From positions 1-32,075 of the IMG/VR virus record IMGVR_UViG_3300032286_000430: a stretch of DNA of 32,075 nucleotides; one strand, 5' to 3'. The position numbers were made by a program, and so were the translations under genes. This document shows, in pieces, positions 7,996 to 15,958 of the stretch. The DNA is from a virus. Position 1 is the first letter of the stretch. Each line of letters begins with the position of its first letter. The notes beneath the pieces are model-generated. The model was not told the DNA's origin and did no database searches. It worked only from the letters and a program-made list of their open reading frames with translations.

Positions 7996-8571
7996 ATGGC
8001 ACCGGATCATAACGACATCTATAGTATAGTAGATCGACTCCGTGTTCTTGAAGAAGGCTTGGATAAAAACCAACGAAGTGTCAATCAGCTGAGTGCTACC
8101 TTTAAACCTAAAACAGTAGCGGTGCTCACTGCCAAAAAAGATCCCAAAAATCCAATGGCCGGCAAGTTAGTTGGCGGTTGTGAAGAGTCTGAAGAAAAGG
8201 AAATGGCCGAAGATATCTTGGACAAGGTACAAAAATCATTTACTGACTTTATCAAAACTGTAAAAGATGAAATCGAAGATAGCGACATCAAAGAAAAATC
8301 TACCGATGATGATGACATCAAAGAGAAAAAACGTGATGATCGTGACTTGATTGCTAAAGAAAGCGTGCCAGTTAAAACTTTTGAAATGGCACCAGGCCGT
8401 GTGTGTGAGATACACGGCAACGACAAAGATGGATTTGAAATACGTCATGCCGGTCGTGCCATGCCCACCCGGTTCAAACAATTAGATCATGCGGAAACTG
8501 CCTTGCAAATGTTCCGTGCTCGTCGTCCTCGTCCAGAGGCTCCTGACCAAGATTATGTAGAAGAAAGATAA
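7996..8571 (+). CDS. Acidic helical phage protein, possible head-internal or scaffold-like
   Basis: A 191-aa protein starting 3 bases after the Dps-like gene, with AAGGG at 7983-7987. The first 60 residues contain a helix (YSIVDRLRVLEEGL) and a short basic region ending NPMAGKLVGG. The middle (about 66-120) is a highly charged amphipathic helix with Asp/Lys runs such as DSDIKEKSTDDDDIKEKKRDD. The C-terminal part (about 127-170) looks like a small folded beta domain (VKTFEMAPGRVCEIHGNDKDGFEIRH, split by turns). The charged helices recall phage scaffold or internal core proteins. No enzyme motif is seen. Confidence 0.65.
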   Translation: MAPDHNDIYSIVDRLRVLEEGLDKNQRSVNQLSATFKPKTVAVLTAKKDPKNPMAGKLVGGCEESEEKEMAEDILDKVQKSFTDFIKTVKDEIEDSDIKEKSTDDDDIKEKKRDDRDLIAKESVPVKTFEMAPGRVCEIHGNDKDGFEIRHAGRAMPTRFKQLDHAETALQMFRARRPRPEAPDQDYVEER

Positions 8572-8572
8572 T

Positions 8573-11500
8573 ATGCTAACCTTAGATTTATTTAACACCC
8601 GCCATGAACAAGAACTGCACGAAGGTGCAGTGGACAACACAATCGCTAGATTGATTGAACCCTTGAGCCAACGAGCCGCTGATGTGCGTACACAGTTGCG
8701 TAATGGAAATCTCAGTCCAGCTGAAATAAAGGCTCTTGAAGCTGAATACGAAGATCTGGTTGCCAAGCGTCTAGACATTATTCATGGTCGCAGTCCTGCA
8801 CCACAAGACGAGTGCATGGGGTATGGCAGTCTAGGTGAAGCAGGTCTTCCGGATGTTGCTAATAAAGCCAACAAGATGGCTAGATTAAATCAGCCTGGCA
8901 AGGCAGGCACAGATGTGGTAACTCCACAACAGCGTGTGAATCCTAACCCCAACAAGGGCATTGTAGGTCACGCCAAAGATTGGCTGACTGGTAAAGGTGG
9001 TCCTGGCAAAGAAGGCCCAACTTACGAAAGCGAACTAGACGAGGAAGGTAATTACGATATCCCTCCAAAATATTTGTACGTAATTGATCAAATTAAAAAA
9101 GGATTTGATGAAGGTAAACCTGGTATTGATGTTACACTGCCTAACAACGAAACTGTGACTCTGACACGCACCACCATGTTCAATATTTTGGCAAGTCTGG
9201 GCAAAATGAGTCGTAAACAGATCAAACGACTGGTAGTTCGTTTTTTCAACGACAAGCACAGCCTGTTGACCTTGTTAAATAGTCCTTATATCAAACGTTA
9301 TCAAACTCCGCCAGTACCAAAACCAGTTCCGCCACACCCAGGCCAAGGTAGTTTAGGATTAGATGATCCTAACAAGATTGCCGAAGCTCAAAAAAAAAAT
9401 TCTAAAGAAGCGGATCTAACAGGCACTACAGCTGGCGATCCTATAGTGGCTCGCGAGTTGCGAAAGATACGTGGACGTCAACCATCTGCTAGATCTGATG
9501 TCGAAGCTTTGATGCGTGACGAAATGGATCGATCAGCTCGTACAGAACAACAACTTGCACAGCAAGAAGCCGAAATTGATCGTCAACAGCAACAGTTGAC
9601 ACAGTTGACTCAAGCCAATCAGACTCAAAGCTCTGATATCACTGCACAAGGTCGCGAAATTGACAACTTGACCAGAGATTTACAACAGGCTCGGGCTGAT
9701 CTACAGGCAGTCAAGTCTACACCAGCAATCAAGGCAGAACCAGCGGCTACGGCTAAAACAGAACCCACCGCAGTTGAACCTGAGTATATGCCACCTCCTG
9801 TACCAACCGATGCCAAGGATGATGCAAAAGTACAGCAACAGATACAGGATCTCAGCAAACAGTTGACCATGGCCACCCTGCAAATGAAGGAGCCTGGAGT
9901 TAGTCGGGCCGATCATAACAAGCTACAGCAAGCTGTAGATACTCTGCAGAAGCAGATTGAAAAACTCAGCAAGCGCAAAACCAATTATCGTCCAACTGGT
10001 AAGAAGTCTAATCAGTTGCCGGGACAAAAACAGGCTGCGACCAAGAACGCTGGCACTGCTAAACAAGTGAGAGCCAACCCAGCACAGTTAGGTATAGCCA
10101 CAGGTGTTGATCTTAATCCCTTGGCACAGCTCAACAAGAAAAATAAGTTTTCAAATAAGAAAAAAACAGAACCAGCAGTACAAACAATCGGTGGCGACGA
10201 AAATGATTGGTTTGCACCCTTGAGCGGATATAGTCAAGCAGCACAGCCATTACGTACAAACGAAGGTGCTATGAGTGAGCTGGATATTGAGCGTCAAGAT
10301 CTAGAGCGCATGACTGATCAGCAGTTCCTTAAGAACTATGGCATCAGCAAGGAGTTTTGGAAATACAAAAATCAAGCTGTCCTGAAAAAACCAGCTCGTA
10401 GACCCATGAGTGCCCAACTGGCTCGTAGTCCAGTGGGCAAGAAGATGAATGCCATGTACGGTTCAGCCTGTCCCGGCTGTGGTCGTTCAACCAATCCAGA
10501 TCGTTGCATCTGCGAAAGCACTCAACGCCTACATGCCGGAGATCCTATTATAGTCACAGCACCCAACGAGTTTGAAGGCGCCACAGGTGAGATTTATGAA
10601 CTCAGTCCAAGCGGTAAGTTTGTTGTTGTCGACTTGTACAATCACGGAAAACATAGCATGCACATATCAGATATAGAGTACAACAAATATGCCGATCAAG
10701 ATGATTGGTACGACGATGCTGACGAATTTGGCAAGCCAGGCAGTGAATTTTTTTCCGAAGCTGGCAATCCAAAATTGGCCGCTATTGTTAAAAATATCCA
10801 GGCACGAGTTCCTGCGGCTGCTGTCAAACGTCCTGAAATCATGCAACGAGTTGCACAAATGGTTGCTCAAGCTGACCCTACAGTGCCGGATGCCATGGCC
10901 ACAGCACAGCAGTTAGTTCAGCAGTATGGACAAGGTGCTCCTGCTCCTGCACAAACAAATGTAAACGATATCAAAGCACAAGCTCGCAGTGGCAATGCAA
11001 TGGCACAACTACCAAAAACAAGTGCTGGTACACCAACATATGCTCAACAACATTCAACATTTGAAGGATTCCAAGACTTTAACAAGGTCGAGCCATATGC
11101 TGTTTGCCTGGCTGGTAAGCCTGTTAAGAAGTTTGATTACTATGAACAGGCTCGTCGCTTCCACGACAACTGGAAGAAAAAGTTATACCGTGAAGGCAAT
11201 AAAGAAAAAGCAGATAAGATTACATTGATGCCGTTAAATCTGGATGAGGATGTTAAAACAATCAAAGGAGCTCATGGTCGATTAGATGTAGACACTAATA
11301 CTCCTGGAGTTACAAAAGTTAGACAAAAAGATCGCTTAGGTGCAAAAACTTTTACCAAAGATCCTTACAGAGTAGGTGGTAGTAGGATAGGGCAGAAATC
11401 GCCAGACACTTCACGTGGAAGTTCATTAAACAGTACAGGTGCCTATAATAGAAATCCCAGTGGCAGAACTTTTCCCAGATTAGATCACAGTGATGATAGC

Positions 11501-12856
11501 AATCAATTAGCTCACTATTCCGCTGAAGCTGCCAATGCCGCACAGCAGGCCGCTATTGCTATCGCTATGAAGAAGGCTGGTAAAAAGCCCAAGAATGAAA
11601 GTGATGATTATGATGATGGCGATTGGACAGATGATCCTGAGCAACACGTGGTGGTTAAAGCTCAACAACCGACACGCTATCCTGAGGCAGTGTTACGGGC
11701 CATTGAACGTAATCCGGCCATGCGTGCTGACATCATCGCCGACTACAAGCGCAAGCAAGGTGTAGCAGAAACAGCACTTAATCCTCGAGATCCTGCAGGT
11801 GACTATGCGGCCAAACGCAAAGCCTTACAAGATTTGGGAATGAACAAAGCGGTTGATCAAGCGGCTGTTCTACAGCGCAGACTAGATTTGGATCGTGAAG
11901 CCCGAGCCAAAGGTGTAGCGGAAGCCGAAACTGATTATTCTAAGCGTCGACAACGTGAGCGTGATGTTGATGCTGGTCGCCCAGTGAAACCCCTGCCTAA
12001 GAATCCGCAGACTGACTATGCTCGCAAACGTGCCAAGGAACGTCGTGACCTAGAACAATTTGGCGAAGGTTCTGATTTAATCAACATGTCAGATTTACAG
12101 TTTTATAAAGAATTATTGGGTGTTATGGTAATACCTGTTGCGGCATTTGGTGCCATGGCCTGGAATAAAGCTATGAATGCTATTAAATTATATCGTGCAG
12201 AGGATGTAGTTACAGCCCTACAGAAAAAAGGTGTCACTGTTGATCGTAGTACACTTGAACAAATTAAACCACTGTTACTAAAACTTGAACAGGCTATTGA
12301 TGTTGACAAAGATGGTGATGTGGCCAAAGAGTTAGCCAAGCGTATTCAACAAACAGTAACCTGGGGAAAATTAAAACAAGCTAATCCAAGAACTGATGCC
12401 AAGACGAAAAACACAGAACTTGGTGAAGAGTTCGAGATGCCCGGTACTACTATTCCACAGAAAAGTGTGATCCGTGGCTATGTGGTCTACTACAATCCAA
12501 AGACCAAAATAGTCAGTATCACACGACGTGGCGACAGTGAAGAAGCTGCTATTGAGCAGGCTCGATTGGGTAAACCTGGTATGCAGTCCTTTGAGACAAC
12601 AGTTTCCAAATTGATCAATCGACTTGAACAGGACCTGGTTGAAAGCGAAGAAGGCTCTGCCAGTGATGCAGTGGAGCAGGCTATCCTACGCAGAATCATG
12701 GTAGCACACACAGATCTACTCAAACAATTTGGTCCTGAAAAAGTCATGCAGGCCGCAGAAGAAGTGGCCTACAATGTGGGTGATGTAGACGAAATTGGTA
12801 CCAGTGATGTCAGTGCTTATGTTAACCAGGTTCGACAGATTTTAGGTGCCGAATGA
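8573..12856 (+). CDS. Giant 1427-aa mosaic protein, candidate head cargo polyprotein
   Basis: This is the longest gene. It starts one base after the previous stop and begins MLTLDLFNTRHEQELHE, a looser version of the shared N-terminal peptide. Along it are LDE at about 155-157; a helical region to about 240; a Gln-rich coiled coil at about 310-385; a zinc-finger-like C-x2-C-x8-C-x-C (C633, C636, C645, C647); an adjoining SH3/KOW-like beta segment (AGDPIIVTAPNEFEGATGEI); an Asp/Trp acidic patch; an Ala/Lys helix (AAIAIAMKKAGKKPK); GVAE and D-Y-x-x-K-R repeats near 1062-1165; a single hydrophobic stretch (about 1180-1197, GVMVIPVAAFGAMAW); and an EF-hand-like DVDKDGD at 1243-1249. Several linkers contain L-x-E. 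No single function can be assigned. It looks assembled from modules shared with neighbouring proteins and may be cleaved. Confidence 0.7.
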   Translation: MLTLDLFNTRHEQELHEGAVDNTIARLIEPLSQRAADVRTQLRNGNLSPAEIKALEAEYEDLVAKRLDIIHGRSPAPQDECMGYGSLGEAGLPDVANKANKMARLNQPGKAGTDVVTPQQRVNPNPNKGIVGHAKDWLTGKGGPGKEGPTYESELDEEGNYDIPPKYLYVIDQIKKGFDEGKPGIDVTLPNNETVTLTRTTMFNILASLGKMSRKQIKRLVVRFFNDKHSLLTLLNSPYIKRYQTPPVPKPVPPHPGQGSLGLDDPNKIAEAQKKNSKEADLTGTTAGDPIVARELRKIRGRQPSARSDVEALMRDEMDRSARTEQQLAQQEAEIDRQQQQLTQLTQANQTQSSDITAQGREIDNLTRDLQQARADLQAVKSTPAIKAEPAATAKTEPTAVEPEYMPPPVPTDAKDDAKVQQQIQDLSKQLTMATLQMKEPGVSRADHNKLQQAVDTLQKQIEKLSKRKTNYRPTGKKSNQLPGQKQAATKNAGTAKQVRANPAQLGIATGVDLNPLAQLNKKNKFSNKKKTEPAVQTIGGDENDWFAPLSGYSQAAQPLRTNEGAMSELDIERQDLERMTDQQFLKNYGISKEFWKYKNQAVLKKPARRPMSAQLARSPVGKKMNAMYGSACPGCGRSTNPDRCICESTQRLHAGDPIIVTAPNEFEGATGEIYELSPSGKFVVVDLYNHGKHSMHISDIEYNKYADQDDWYDDADEFGKPGSEFFSEAGNPKLAAIVKNIQARVPAAAVKRPEIMQRVAQMVAQADPTVPDAMATAQQLVQQYGQGAPAPAQTNVNDIKAQARSGNAMAQLPKTSAGTPTYAQQHSTFEGFQDFNKVEPYAVCLAGKPVKKFDYYEQARRFHDNWKKKLYREGNKEKADKITLMPLNLDEDVKTIKGAHGRLDVDTNTPGVTKVRQKDRLGAKTFTKDPYRVGGSRIGQKSPDTSRGSSLNSTGAYNRNPSGRTFPRLDHSDDSNQLAHYSAEAANAAQQAAIAIAMKKAGKKPKNESDDYDDGDWTDDPEQHVVVKAQQPTRYPEAVLRAIERNPAMRADIIADYKRKQGVAETALNPRDPAGDYAAKRKALQDLGMNKAVDQAAVLQRRLDLDREARAKGVAEAETDYSKRRQRERDVDAGRPVKPLPKNPQTDYARKRAKERRDLEQFGEGSDLINMSDLQFYKELLGVMVIPVAAFGAMAWNKAMNAIKLYRAEDVVTALQKKGVTVDRSTLEQIKPLLLKLEQAIDVDKDGDVAKELAKRIQQTVTWGKLKQANPRTDAKTKNTELGEEFEMPGTTIPQKSVIRGYVVYYNPKTKIVSITRRGDSEEAAIEQARLGKPGMQSFETTVSKLINRLEQDLVESEEGSASDAVEQAILRRIMVAHTDLLKQFGPEKVMQAAEEVAYNVGDVDEIGTSDVSAYVNQVRQILGAE
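11755..12069 (+). repeat. GVAE / D-Y-x-x-[KR]-R protein repeats inside the 1427-aa gene
   Basis: Three related units code for basic helices: GVAE...GDYAAKRKALQDLG, GVAEAETDYSKRRQRERD and NPQTDYARKRAKERRDLEQFGEG. Two carry the leading GVAE tetrapeptide. The same tetrapeptide starts a basic module in the gene at 3284 (GVAEDWQKANKKDR, near 4590), so the unit moves between proteins. The function is unknown; the Arg/Lys content suits nucleic-acid contact. Confidence 0.5.
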
Positions 12857-13485
12857 GAGCCACAGATTTTCAAATACGCAACCATGACAAACTAGATTCA
12901 ATTTTGGTGCGTCTCTGCGAAATGGTTGTTGAAGGTCAAAAGAAAAACATGAATCTAGGCGTGGTTGCAGCCGCTGTGTTGGATCCAGACAACAACTGTG
13001 TTGTAGGCGTCAACTATCCCTCCAAGGATGGTCGTCGTGTACACGGTGAGCGTGCGGCAATTGATAGTTATCATGCCAGGTTTGGTGAGATTCCTGCGGG
13101 TAGTATCATCATTACTACCTGTAGTCCATGCACACAACCCATGGACGAGCGTGAAGGCATCAACTGTAGTGACCTAATTGACGAAGTTGGTGTGCATAAA
13201 GTTTATGCTGGTTATCAAGACCCTAGCCAAGAACAGATACGCAAAAAGTATCACATAGAAATTACACGCAATCCCAAGATACGCGAGTTGTGTAAACAAT
13301 TTGCAGCTACCTTTCTTGATCAGGAACTAAACGAACTCTCATTCCTAGGAAGCCCGTGTACCAAGGACTGTTCAGGTCATCGTGCTGGTTACGCCTGGAG
13401 TCAAAGCAAAGGTGGACGGGTAGCGCAGAGTCCTTTCAGCCCCAGCTTCAACAAAGGCAGTCAACTACATGTGGATGGCAAATGA
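12853..13485 (+). CDS. Cytidine/dCMP deaminase-fold protein with extra Cys-His C-terminal module
   Basis: A 210-aa protein starting in an ATGA overlap. The deaminase zinc site is visible as H64-G-E66 (RRVHGERAAIDSYHARFG) and C90-S-P-C93 (IIITTCSPCTQPM), in the right order and spacing for the cytidine-deaminase superfamily. The second motif is CSPC in place of the common PC-x-x-C. The family removes the amino group from cytosine or related bases, nucleosides, nucleotides or nucleic acid; the substrate is open. After an LNEL linker (159-162), residues 166-205 form a second module, GSPCTKDCSGHRAGYAW then SPSFNKG, which is not part of known deaminases. The start MRATDF loosely fits the shared targeting-like peptide. 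A packaged deaminase would be unusual; a nucleotide-metabolism enzyme is the conventional alternative. Confidence 0.75.
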   Translation: MRATDFQIRNHDKLDSILVRLCEMVVEGQKKNMNLGVVAAAVLDPDNNCVVGVNYPSKDGRRVHGERAAIDSYHARFGEIPAGSIIITTCSPCTQPMDEREGINCSDLIDEVGVHKVYAGYQDPSQEQIRKKYHIEITRNPKIRELCKQFAATFLDQELNELSFLGSPCTKDCSGHRAGYAWSQSKGGRVAQSPFSPSFNKGSQLHVDGK

Positions 13486-13562
13486 GCAATTATCCTTATC
13501 CAGTATATCCAGAACAATCAGGTGAAGAGGACCGGCCCATCCTGCCTTACGCACCTGTTTAA
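13482..13562 (+). CDS. Possible 26-aa peptide at the end of the block
   Basis: The ATG overlaps the deaminase-like gene's stop as ATGA, as at other junctions here, and the frame stays open for 26 codons before the intergenic hairpins. The peptide is rich in Pro, Tyr and Glu (NYPYPVYPEQ, then EEDRPILPYAPV), with no recognisable domain. There is no clear ribosome binding site apart from coupling to the upstream gene. It may be real or simply a run-out. Confidence 0.35.
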   Translation: MSNYPYPVYPEQSGEEDRPILPYAPV

Positions 13563-13564
13563 GA

Positions 13565-13609
13565 ACACACCTTAGGACCGCTAGGGTTATGTGTCGGCGG
13601 CTGCTGCCG
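13565..13609 (+). terminator. Two consecutive RNA hairpins, possible terminator
   Basis: The 92-base gap between 13563 and 13654 holds two inverted repeats. The first pairs ACACA+CCTTAG (13565-13575) with CTAGGG+TGTGT (13581-13594), with a three-base bulge and one G-U pair. The second pairs CGGC (13595-13598) with GCCG (13606-13609). No T-run follows, so a classical intrinsic terminator is not proven; the position at the end of a 13-kb gene run suggests termination or RNA processing. Confidence 0.4.
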
Positions 13610-13612
13610 GGT

Positions 13613-13620
13613 TATAAATA
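13613..13620 (+). promoter_or_regulatory. T4-type late promoter TATAAATA
   Basis: A perfect match to the T4 late promoter octamer TATAAATA, recognised in T4 by gp55 with gp33 and the gp45 clamp as coactivator. It lies in a true intergenic gap on the coding strand, 35 bases upstream of the ATG at 13655, leaving room for a short leader. I noticed no second intergenic copy in the window. Confidence 0.7.
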
Positions 13621-13654
13621 GAATCGCTACCTATTTAGACCAAAGTGAGCATCA

Positions 13655-14719
13655 ATGCATCCTTACATTCCTGTAGCAGTTACAGGCCCTATACAAGACG
13701 TTAAAATTACTGATGAGATTCTGCATTGGTGGCCCTGGATTGCTGACATAAAAAACAAAAGAGTTTATCTAATGCTGTGTGCTCAGTGGAAGTGGGACGG
13801 TGGTTATCCAGATACGCCGCCGCCAGGTTATGACTACTACATCACGCACGGTGACAGTTACATGTTTGGATTTCCTGAACATATTGCTTCCAAGGTAGAT
13901 GGACGGATTATACACCTGACCGGTAGTATCATACCAGATAGCCTAGATACCGATCGCATACAGTATGTGAGTTACAATAACATACACCAACGCATCATGG
14001 GTATACCCAGGACCAGACCTTGGGTCAAGGATATACAATACAAGGCCAGTGCCTTGAACAATCGTGTGACCCAAAGCAAGGCCATTGTCTTTGCAGCATT
14101 AAAACAATACCTTGGCGACGATTGTGTAACTGCCTTGCACCACAACCTATATCGACCCAAAGACATACACAGTTGGGATTCCACTGGCAATGCTGTGTGT
14201 GATTACTTTTCTGAACAGTTTCAAACCACATGGAATCATCAAAAATTACAACTGCCCAAGGACGACGGCATTGAAGGCAGTTACAACAACACTGCCTATT
14301 GTCAAGCGGCACTGAACTTTACACAAGAAAGCTATCACTACAGCTTTACACAACACAATGGACGTGCTATATGTCGTCCAGGTCCGTTTATCACAGAAAA
14401 AACTTGGAAATGTTTATTAAGCGGTACAGCATTTATATCTGTTGGTCAGGCCTATGTGTATCGCTGGTTGCGTAGTCTAGGCCTACAGTTTGATTATGGG
14501 GCGTTAGATCTTGCATTTGATGAAGATGTGGGCGACTTGACACGTTTAGAAAAAATTGTTGCTGTAATAAAATCTCTACAGGAATGGTCGGCCGACGACC
14601 TTTATGAAATGACTAGAGCCAGTACGGAATACAATCAAGAGTATGTAGATTCTAACGCCTTCCGTATGACCTGTGAGCGCACAAATGAATCAGTACACCA
14701 CATGTTGGCCAATTTATGA
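13655..14719 (+). CDS. Glycosyltransferase-like protein
   Basis: A 354-aa protein and the first gene after the late promoter. The C-terminal half contains RPGPFITEKTWKCLLSGTAF then ISVGQ (about 245-268) and a long helical tail with a DEDVGDLTRLEKI segment. The TEK-W/I...L..G.xF...G pattern is the donor-binding signature seen in fucosyltransferase-like and related GT-B enzymes and in many phage proteins of this type. The N-terminal half alternates strands and helices (VYLMLCAQW, YYITHGDSYMFG, GRIIHLTGSI), as expected for a Rossmann-like acceptor domain. No membrane segment is visible. It ends in an ATGA overlap with a sugar acyltransferase-like gene, which supports work on a glycan of host surface, virion or DNA. 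Donor and acceptor are unknown. Confidence 0.6.
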   Translation: MHPYIPVAVTGPIQDVKITDEILHWWPWIADIKNKRVYLMLCAQWKWDGGYPDTPPPGYDYYITHGDSYMFGFPEHIASKVDGRIIHLTGSIIPDSLDTDRIQYVSYNNIHQRIMGIPRTRPWVKDIQYKASALNNRVTQSKAIVFAALKQYLGDDCVTALHHNLYRPKDIHSWDSTGNAVCDYFSEQFQTTWNHQKLQLPKDDGIEGSYNNTAYCQAALNFTQESYHYSFTQHNGRAICRPGPFITEKTWKCLLSGTAFISVGQAYVYRWLRSLGLQFDYGALDLAFDEDVGDLTRLEKIVAVIKSLQEWSADDLYEMTRASTEYNQEYVDSNAFRMTCERTNESVHHMLANL

Positions 14720-15309
14720 TTATTGGCAACAACAAACCTATCCGTATCATTGGCTACGCCCAGTCATCTATGACTCAAGAGTATGTGAATGAGATCAGTA
14801 AAACTCACACTGTACAAGTGGTCGAACCGCCTAACTTTGTAGCCGACACTGACTATCAGTATATTGTTGCTGTAACTTTGGATTTGGCAGAACGTAAACG
14901 CATGATTGATCTACTAGATCAAAACAACTTGGATCTGGTCACGGTCATACATGATACCAGTTTGATAGGATCCAACCCACCAGCTCAAATTGGTGCTGGA
15001 ACTTTTGTATTTCCATTTACTATTGTGGCGTTGGGTTCTGAAATTGGTCCACACAGCGTGATAGGCCCGTACAACCTAATTGGACACTACAGCCGGGTAG
15101 GGCGCAACTGTATTACTAGACCTGGAGTTATCATATCTGACAAGTCCACGGTGGGCGACGATTGTGTATTCAACATCAAGGCCACTGTGACCAACAAGGT
15201 CAAGATTGTGGATAATGTAGAAGTCATGGGTCTAACTAATGTGGTTAAAGATATTGATCAAGCTGGGCGCTATGTTGGCTCCAGTGCTAGACGTATCAGC
15301 GATTCTTAA
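14716..15309 (+). CDS. NeuD/PglD-like sugar O-/N-acyltransferase
   Basis: A 197-aa protein with an ATGA start. The first 90 residues form a small alpha/beta domain (IRIIGYAQSS, YIVAVTLDLAERKRMIDLL), like the sugar-binding N-terminal domain of PglD and NeuD. From about 92 on, hexapeptide repeats make a left-handed beta-helix: IGAGTFVFPFTIV, LGSEIGPHSVIGPYNLIGHY, SRVGRNCITRPGVIIS, STVGDDCVFNIKAT. The usual PglD N-terminal GxGG dinucleotide-like loop is replaced by GYAQSS. These enzymes acetylate an amino or hydroxyl group of a nucleotide sugar using acetyl-CoA. The gene converges on the minus-strand aminotransferase with a 14-base tail-to-tail overlap. Amino-sugar formation followed by acylation is a plausible joint function. 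Confidence 0.75.
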   Translation: MIIGNNKPIRIIGYAQSSMTQEYVNEISKTHTVQVVEPPNFVADTDYQYIVAVTLDLAERKRMIDLLDQNNLDLVTVIHDTSLIGSNPPAQIGAGTFVFPFTIVALGSEIGPHSVIGPYNLIGHYSRVGRNCITRPGVIISDKSTVGDDCVFNIKATVTNKVKIVDNVEVMGLTNVVKDIDQAGRYVGSSARRISDS

Positions 15310-15958
15310 ATACTGAGAATTCAGTCAATGGCTTGTAGTCTTGCCAGGTCCATGTTTTATCTGGTGTGACCATGGATAACTCATCAAACAACAAGATACC
15401 ACGTGCAGCATCCTCGGGTGTCATGTAATAGTGATAACCAATTTCTTCAATGTCATCATCGATCCATAAGGTAGCACGATCACGACCGTCACGTACCATA
15501 CGTTGCAGTCTTGCATAATGATCGGCATCGTCAGTTAGAATCATGCCGCCGCGACCAATGGCAATGTGTTTTTTAAATTGAAAGCTGAGAGTCAGCAAGG
15601 TGCCGGGCTGATAGGAATTGGCACGCCATAATCTAGCACCATCCACAATAGGCCAAGGATTTAATCTATATTGTTCCGACCAAGCACTGTCTACAAATCT
15701 CCAGGCCTGCCCTATCTTGTCCAACATCATTGGCACACTCATATAAGTGTGCAAGGGTACCTTTAAACTTTGCTTTTTATGATTGTGTAGTTGACAACAC
15801 AGTTCTAAAGCATGAGTACACGAGTCAGTGGCAACAGCGTAAGGTGCGCCAAAGAATTCTGCAATTTTCTTTTCAAATAGGTCTACCACTTGCCACGGAT
15901 AGTCAAATGCATATCCGGCTTGCCGAAGTAGATCTAATTCTGTGCGAGTCACAGGCAT
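15296..15958 (-). CDS. DegT/DnrJ/EryC1/StrS-type PLP aminotransferase, short form
   Basis: A 220-aa protein on the minus strand. The ATG at 15958 (MPVTRTELD) is chosen; it overlaps the upstream gene by 10 bases with AGGA 11 bases before it. A TTG at 15988 would add ten residues. The N-terminal region GAPYAVATDSCTHALELCCQL matches the cofactor-binding segment of sugar aminotransferases, and the PLP lysine lies in SFQFKKHIAIGRGGMILTDD. The family transfers an amino group from glutamate to a keto-sugar nucleotide. Typical members have about 370 residues; this one ends after MTPEDAARGILLFDEL, so the C-terminal domain is nearly absent. The DNA shows no frameshift, so it is a compact phage version and not an obvious pseudogene. 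Confidence 0.78.
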   Translation of the reverse strand: MPVTRTELDLLRQAGYAFDYPWQVVDLFEKKIAEFFGAPYAVATDSCTHALELCCQLHNHKKQSLKVPLHTYMSVPMMLDKIGQAWRFVDSAWSEQYRLNPWPIVDGARLWRANSYQPGTLLTLSFQFKKHIAIGRGGMILTDDADHYARLQRMVRDGRDRATLWIDDDIEEIGYHYYMTPEDAARGILLFDELSMVTPDKTWTWQDYKPLTEFSVFKNR

